Shown: positions 60,280 through 64,000 of the stretch, one piece after another
Position numbering within the stretch: the first letter of the stretch is position 1
How the letters are laid out: each line of letters begins with the position of its first letter
Assembly: GCF_011067745.1 (NCBI RefSeq)
Contig: NZ_JAAMPJ010000020.1
Coordinates: 94,372 to 158,371, forward strand
Direction of reading: 5' to 3'
DNA from: Lentzea alba
Lineage (GTDB): Bacteria > Actinomycetota > Actinomycetes > Mycobacteriales > Pseudonocardiaceae
Length of the DNA stretch: 64,000 nucleotides
Notes under the pieces: model-generated
What the model was told of the DNA's origin: nothing
Databases searched by the model: none
What the model saw: the letters and a program-made list of their open reading frames with translations, nothing else
Position numbers and translations under genes: made by a program

Positions 60280-61268
60280 CGCGGCGCCACCCGCGGGCTG
60301 TCCGCATCGGGCAGCGGGCGAGCTTGGTCCAGCACCTCGTCGGTGTACTTGTCCAGCAAGCGGGTTCCGATCTGTTGCGCGTACCCGAAGATGACGGCCC
60401 ACAGCAGCAAAGCCGCCGCCGAAGGTATCCCGATCAGCCCGCTCGTGACGCCGGCTCCGAGCGCGAGAATCCCGACCACCGCCAGAGCCGCACCGAGCAT
60501 GATCTTGATCAGCGCCTGGTAGCCGATCATCACGTACGGCGAGAGCGATGGCCGGCGGCGTAAGAGCAGGACCACGGCCGCCAGCACCGCGCCGAACGAG
60601 CCGAGCACCTGCACCAGCCAGACGTCCACACCGGACGCTTTGGCCGTACCGCCGGGGCACACCGTCGGCAGCGCGTTCTCCTTCGGGTCGACGCACAGCG
60701 GGATGATGCCCGGCTTCACGATGCCGACGACGCCCAGCACCGTGTTGATCACGAACAGCACCAGCGACGCCGCGATCAGCTTGTTGCGCAACGCGCGGGA
60801 ACCGGCGTGCGCGAAGTCCGAGTTGTCGTACGCTGCCCGCAGCGCGTCCACCACGATCGCGCGCTCGACCGCGGGCGTGAACTCCCCCGGCCGCAACGCT
60901 TCCAGCGCCCGGCGGCGGGGATCGTCGTCGTCGAGGTACTGCGCCACCCGCGCATGCAGCCCCGGCAACCGCCCGAGGAACCCGCGCTCCGCCGAGATCG
61001 TCGCCACCTCTGCCTCGTGCAGGGCGCGCCAGGCCCGTTCGATGTACCAGCCCGACCACCACGACGGCAGCATCCGCCACCACGGCTCCCGGTCGCTCAG
61101 CATCGCGTCCACCACCGCCGCCTGCTCCTCGGCGGTGCGGCGCCACACGTCGCCCTCGGGATCGACGGGGTCCGACGGTCCGAGCGCGGCCAGATCCGCG
61201 CGGACCCGGTCCAACCGGGACTGCACGACGAGTCGCCAGTCGGTGACTCTGGGTTTGCGCTCAGCCAT
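60276..61268 (-). CDS. Membrane protein of unknown function
   Basis: A 330-residue protein. The N-terminal half (about 1-165) is cytosolic and charged (DDDDPRRRALEALRPGEF). The second half has four membrane segments, with a short loop holding two cysteines (PLCVDPKENALPTVCPGG) between the first two. The ATG at 61268 is chosen as the first Met with the conserved-looking AERKPRV start; the ribosome binding site is weak. No family recognised. Confidence 0.72.
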   Translation of the reverse strand: MAERKPRVTDWRLVVQSRLDRVRADLAALGPSDPVDPEGDVWRRTAEEQAAVVDAMLSDREPWWRMLPSWWSGWYIERAWRALHEAEVATISAERGFLGRLPGLHARVAQYLDDDDPRRRALEALRPGEFTPAVERAIVVDALRAAYDNSDFAHAGSRALRNKLIAASLVLFVINTVLGVVGIVKPGIIPLCVDPKENALPTVCPGGTAKASGVDVWLVQVLGSFGAVLAAVVLLLRRRPSLSPYVMIGYQALIKIMLGAALAVVGILALGAGVTSGLIGIPSAAALLLWAVIFGYAQQIGTRLLDKYTDEVLDQARPLPDADSPRVAPR

Positions 61269-61351
61269 GTCCCGATGGTGACAGGAGGGTCTGACAATTT
61301 CCGCAGCCATCCGTGTGACGTGCGCAAACGTCACCAGAACGCCATATACAC

Positions 61352-61379
61352 TTGCGCTTATATACGCACCACGTTATAC
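61352..61379 (+). promoter_or_regulatory. Promoter of the ArsR-type regulator gene
   Basis: TTGCGC at 61352-61357 and TTATAC at 61374-61379 with a 16-base spacer form a promoter. The predicted transcript starts at or near the GTG at 61388, so it may be leaderless. The spacer holds TGCG-CTTATATA-CGCA, an interrupted dyad that could be the operator for autorepression. Confidence 0.55.
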
Positions 61380-61387
61380 AACTGCTC

Positions 61388-61690
61388 GTGGACGTCTTCG
61401 AGGCCGTGGCCGAGCCGAACCGCCGGCACCTGATCAGCCTGCTCGCCGAACGCGAGCACACCGCGGGCGAACTCGTCGGCAGCCTGCCGACCCTGACCCA
61501 GCCCGCCGTGTCCCGCCACCTCCGGATCCTGCGCGAGGTCGGCCTGGTCGAGGTGAGGCCCGACGGCCAGCGACGCATCTACGCACTGAAACCCGATGGC
61601 CTGCAACGCATCGACGACTGGATCACCCCGTACCGCCGGTTCTGGCGCCACCACCTGGCAGCCCTCGAACAGCACCTGGAGAACCGATGA
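61388..61690 (+). CDS. ArsR-family transcriptional regulator
   Basis: A 100-residue winged-helix regulator: DVFEAVAEPNRRHLISLLAE at the N-terminus, recognition region LPTLTQPAVSRHLRILREVG and wing RPDGQRRIYAL. No metal-binding ELCVCDL motif, so it belongs to the SdpR-like group that pairs with SRPBCC genes. The GTG at 61388 gives the standard length. It overlaps the SRPBCC gene by 4 bases. Confidence 0.9.
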   Translation: MDVFEAVAEPNRRHLISLLAEREHTAGELVGSLPTLTQPAVSRHLRILREVGLVEVRPDGQRRIYALKPDGLQRIDDWITPYRRFWRHHLAALEQHLENR

Positions 61691-62187
61691 CCGACCTCGG
61701 CACCGTGACCCGCACCGACACCCACGCGATCCTCACGTTCGAGCGCAGGCTGCCGTTCCCGATCGCCGACGTCTGGGCCGCGATCACCGACCCCGCCGAA
61801 CGCAAGGCCTGGCTCGGCACCACCCACATCGAGGACGGCACCATCGTCATCGAGCCGGAGGACCCGCCCGCCCCACCCGAGGCCAAGCGCGTCACGGGCC
61901 GCATCCTCACCTGGCAGCCACCGCAGGACGGCCGCGCGGTCTTCGAACACTAGTGGCACCAACGAATCGTCGAGGACAGCGTGGTCCGCTACGAGCTGGA
62001 GTCCGACGGCGACGCGACCCTGCTGACCTTCACCCACAGCGGACTGTCCGAACGCAACGCACTCGGGTTCGTCCCCGGCACGCACGCGTTCCTCGACCGG
62101 TTGCAAGCGCACCTCAACGGCGAGGAACCGCCGAACTGGAGCGAGCGCTACGCCGAGGTCGCCCCGGCGTATCCGGCCTGGCGCTGA
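61687..62187 (+). pseudogene. SRPBCC (AHSA1-like) gene with one in-frame stop
   Basis: The frame encodes a START-like SRPBCC domain of 166 residues (RRLPFPIADVWAAITDPAERKAWLG near the start, given here in part; ALGFVPGTHAFLDRLQAHL near the end). It is broken by TAG at 61951-61953. Family members usually have EH followed by Glu or Thr and Trp-His, so a single GAG-to-TAG change would explain the stop. The frame continues uninterrupted on both sides. The first 88 residues could still be made. It is coupled to the ArsR gene by an ATGA overlap. Confidence 0.85.
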
Positions 62188-62191
62188 CCGC

Positions 62192-63094
62192 TCACAGCCA
62201 CCTCCGGTCGCTGGGGTTCCAGGCCTTCCGGAAGTCTCCCTCGGTGAGCGGGTCGACGAACTCGACCACGGCAGCCACCACATCCGCGAATCGTTCGGGC
62301 AAATGCACGCCATCCACACCAAGCCGCCGCTTGAACGCCCGATAGGCGCCCTCCCGCAACGACACGAACTCTCCGAGGACCGCGGACAGCGGCTGGAGTT
62401 CGACACCGCGATGGCTCGTCGTCGCATCCAAGGCGGCACGAACCGACTCGTACGACAACACCTGCCGCCCCGTCAGGGTGTAGAGATTCACGTAGTCGCG
62501 CACTCGGGTACTCGTGTCACCGAGCGCGATCGCCGTGCTCGACTTCTCGGCCAGCACCGTTTCAACCGGATAACCGAGCACTGGCACACCCGGAACCCCA
62601 GGCCGTTGCGACGGCAGTTCGAGAACACGAGGCGCCGGCGTGATCGGATCGCCGAAGTTCACGTCAAGCCACAGCTTCACCTTCGCCGTCGACAGTTCGC
62701 AGTCCATGCCGACCCTCACGCCGGAGTACAGGTCGTCGTCACGAATCGTCCTCGCGACCGCTGTGCCGGTCAGGAAGCGGACGCCGTCATCGGGATCCAG
62801 CACCCCCTCGGCGATCTCGATCACCCGCGCGACCACCGACGCCTCGTCGTTGGGCATGTTTCTGGCAAGCAGATCGGCGTCGGCAGTCGGACGACGCGCT
62901 TCGAACACCGCGAGCAGTACACCTCCCTTGAGGACGAACTCGCCGACGTGCGGCGACTCGGCGAGGCGGGCGAGCCAGCGCTCCAGCACGTACAACGTCA
63001 GCAGTTCCTGGGTGGGCCGCTTGTCGCGACGAGCCCTGTTCTGAAGTTCCAGGTACGCACGCCCAGCCGGGGTGTCCTTCGTTGGTCGGGTCAC
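62192..63094 (-). CDS. AbiEii-type nucleotidyltransferase toxin
   Basis: A 300-residue protein of the AbiEii/AbiGii (PF08843) family. The nucleotidyltransferase motif is VLKGGVLL followed by RRPTADADLL (GG... T-x-D-x-D). Further conserved parts are LWLDVNFGD and ETVLAEKSSTAIALG (Lys). Related toxins transfer nucleotides, in some cases to tRNA 3' ends, and cause growth arrest on phage infection. It overlaps its antitoxin gene by 4 bases. Confidence 0.92.
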   Translation of the reverse strand: MTRPTKDTPAGRAYLELQNRARRDKRPTQELLTLYVLERWLARLAESPHVGEFVLKGGVLLAVFEARRPTADADLLARNMPNDEASVVARVIEIAEGVLDPDDGVRFLTGTAVARTIRDDDLYSGVRVGMDCELSTAKVKLWLDVNFGDPITPAPRVLELPSQRPGVPGVPVLGYPVETVLAEKSSTAIALGDTSTRVRDYVNLYTLTGRQVLSYESVRAALDATTSHRGVELQPLSAVLGEFVSLREGAYRAFKRRLGVDGVHLPERFADVVAAVVEFVDPLTEGDFRKAWNPSDRRWL

Positions 63095-63672
63095 TCGGCC
63101 GTCACCGCGTCCATCGCTGTGCGCACGGGGCCGAGGATGTTGAGCTCCCGAGCCACCACCAGCAGATCGCGTGGTCGCGCATCGCGGCTGCGCAGATATC
63201 GCCGCAGCGCCGACAGCGCGAGCGGCTCCCCCAGCCTGTTCCTCAACCGCATGAGATCGGCAACTGTCCTTTCCCTGTTGTACACACGAACCATCTCGCC
63301 TGGCGCAGCCTCCACAGAGGACAGTCCAAGTTCGAACTTCTCAGCGGTGAAGCGGAACACCTCGGTCGGCGGATAGTCGATCCGCGGTGATCGCTGCCTG
63401 CGCGGCACCGCGAGCTGGACAGCGACGGGTATCTCGTCGGTCAGGTCGTACACCGCCGCCGCCGACACACAGCACACGACGGCGATCGGCACCCGCCTGG
63501 ACACGGCGAGCAGGTCTGGGAACGTCGGCGCCGGGGCGTCCGCCCAGCGGAACACGCCGCGAGACAACTCGATCAGCGCGCCGTCGTCACGCAGGCCGTA
63601 CAGCTCGCGGCGGTGCATGCCGCTGCTGAGCGCCTCAGCCGTGGTGAATGTGGTCCCGAGTGTGCCGGCCAT
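63091..63672 (-). CDS. AbiEi-type antitoxin/transcriptional repressor
   Basis: A 193-residue protein with an N-terminal winged-helix region (FTTAEALSSGMHRRELYGLRDDG, then GVFRWADAP) and a C-terminal domain with NRERTVADLMRLRNRLG. AbiEi proteins neutralise AbiEii and repress their own promoter through inverted repeats. The ATG at 63672 begins at the edge of the palindrome at 63671-63721. A longer form from 63711 would be encoded across that palindrome and is less likely. Confidence 0.88.
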   Translation of the reverse strand: MAGTLGTTFTTAEALSSGMHRRELYGLRDDGALIELSRGVFRWADAPAPTFPDLLAVSRRVPIAVVCCVSAAAVYDLTDEIPVAVQLAVPRRQRSPRIDYPPTEVFRFTAEKFELGLSSVEAAPGEMVRVYNRERTVADLMRLRNRLGEPLALSALRRYLRSRDARPRDLLVVARELNILGPVRTAMDAVTAE

Positions 63673-63721
63673 GGACAAAAGTGTTGCCACTCGATGGCCG
63701 GGTGGCAACACTTTTGTCCAT
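63671..63721. promoter_or_regulatory. Palindromic operator candidate of the AbiE operon
   Basis: Perfect 20-bp arms (63671-63690 and 63702-63721) containing ATGGACAAAAGTGTTGCCAC flank an 11-base spacer. The element ends at the antitoxin start codon. In studied AbiE systems AbiEi represses by binding inverted repeats in this position, so this is the likely operator. The arms could also fold in RNA and hide the start. Confidence 0.65.
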
Positions 63722-63726
63722 CCAGC

Positions 63727-63891
63727 TAGTGGTGTGGCCCGGAACGTTGCCGGGGGAATTCGCGGTCAGACGGGTGCATCGTGGTGCCGCCCCCGCGCCT
63801 TCATACTGGATGTATGGGGGCGCGGGGGCGGTGCCGCGAGGCGCCCTGCTGAGCGTGGATTACCTCGCCAACGTTCCGGGTCGCACCACTA
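63727..63891. mobile_element. MITE-like element with TA/CTAG ends
   Basis: About 165 bases bounded by CTAG. Terminal inverted repeats of 25 bases (63726-63750 and 63868-63892) differ at only three positions. The interior has no gene but a strong hairpin at 63787-63831 (13-bp GC stem, then CATAC-TGGAT-GTATG). TA target duplication and CTAG preference match IS630/Tc1-type transposition, and an IS630 gene lies directly beside it. Confidence 0.7.
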
Positions 63892-64000
63892 GTGTCCTGC
63901 GCCAGAAATTCGCCTACAAAAGCGTGCGAGTGACTCGAGGATCTCTTCGGCGGTCTTGGTCCAGATGAACGGCCGTGGGTGGGTGTTCCAGTCGGCGATC
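63889..64000 (-). CDS. IS630-family transposase, C-terminal fragment (runs off window)
   Basis: The last 36 codons of a transposase on the minus strand: ADWNTHPRPFIWTKTAEEIL, then SLARFCRR and a final SGAGH before the stop. This WN-x-x-P-(K/R)-PF-x-W-T-K-T-A pattern is the usual C-terminus of actinobacterial IS630 enzymes. The stop codon lies in the CTAG at the element boundary shared with the adjacent MITE-like repeat. The rest of the element is beyond the window, so its integrity is unknown. Confidence 0.85.
   Translation of the reverse strand, partial: IADWNTHPRPFIWTKTAEEILESLARFCRRISGAGH

Noticed and set aside
63617..63968. Two open frames of 91 and 106 codons on the plus strand across the MITE-like element
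   Set aside because: They run through the palindrome, both terminal inverted repeats and the IS630 3' end, and have no domain or ribosome binding site.

Overview
The window is high-GC actinomycete DNA. Its gene content and order point to the Pseudonocardiales (Lentzea, Saccharothrix or Amycolatopsis type); this is inferred from synteny and codon use, not from a marker gene. Genes are densely packed, mostly with AGGAGG-type ribosome binding sites and many 4-bp ATGA or GTGA overlaps. No rRNA or tRNA gene and no CRISPR array was seen.

Region 1 (1-12482) is a tandem array. A roughly 5.5-kb unit is present twice in full, and the end of a further copy lies at the left edge. Each full unit holds, on the minus strand, a PF04672-type SAM methyltransferase followed by a PAS-GGDEF-EAL protein. 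Divergently on the plus strand it holds a cytochrome P450 followed by a secreted alpha/beta hydrolase. The hydrolase and the GGDEF-EAL gene of the next unit converge and overlap at their stop codons. Key catalytic residues of the GGDEF and EAL domains are lost. This is the least explained locus in the window.

Region 2 (12496-22352) has an alkyltransferase-like DNA repair gene and then a complete nitrate assimilation operon on the minus strand. Its order is nitrate reductase, FAD/[2Fe-2S] electron-transfer subunit, NarK-type transporter, NirB, NirD, a HemD/winged-helix fusion and a sirohydrochlorin chelatase. The last two supply or regulate the siroheme that NirB needs. A terminator-like hairpin precedes narK and another hairpin abuts the nirB ribosome binding site.

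Region 3 (22422-35067) resembles the mycobacterial Rv3204-Rv3212 neighbourhood as I remember it: TIGR02569 protein, MoeZ, DUF3152 protein, TetR regulators, DUF3107 protein, MiaE-like ferritin fold, DEAD-box helicase and a beta-propeller membrane protein. Several alpha/beta hydrolases and an AurF-type diiron protein are interspersed. Two long perfect palindromes with a shared core sit between convergent genes.

Region 4 (35101-46160) is a Tad/Flp pilus locus. It runs from a small secreted protein, an O-antigen-ligase-like membrane protein and a prepilin peptidase, through two tandem Flp pilins, TadE, TadG-like, CpaB, CpaE and CpaF, to a von Willebrand A-TadB fusion and TadC. It ends with a response regulator that lacks the usual phospho-acceptor Asp.

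Region 5 (46157-62187) is mixed: a RecB-type nuclease, an ArsC-like protein, a MarC transporter, a PHP phosphoesterase, a frameshifted IS200/IS605 tnpB, a PH-domain protein, NUDIX, two DUF2332 proteins, a MaoC hydratase, a CorA transporter with an unusual leader, a metallophosphoesterase/ParB-like pair, MFS, GNAT, an ArsR regulator and an SRPBCC gene broken by one in-frame stop.

Region 6 (62192-64000) is an AbiE-type toxin-antitoxin pair preceded by a 20-bp-arm palindrome. Next to it lie a 165-bp MITE-like element bounded by CTAG and the 3' end of an IS630 transposase that runs off the window.
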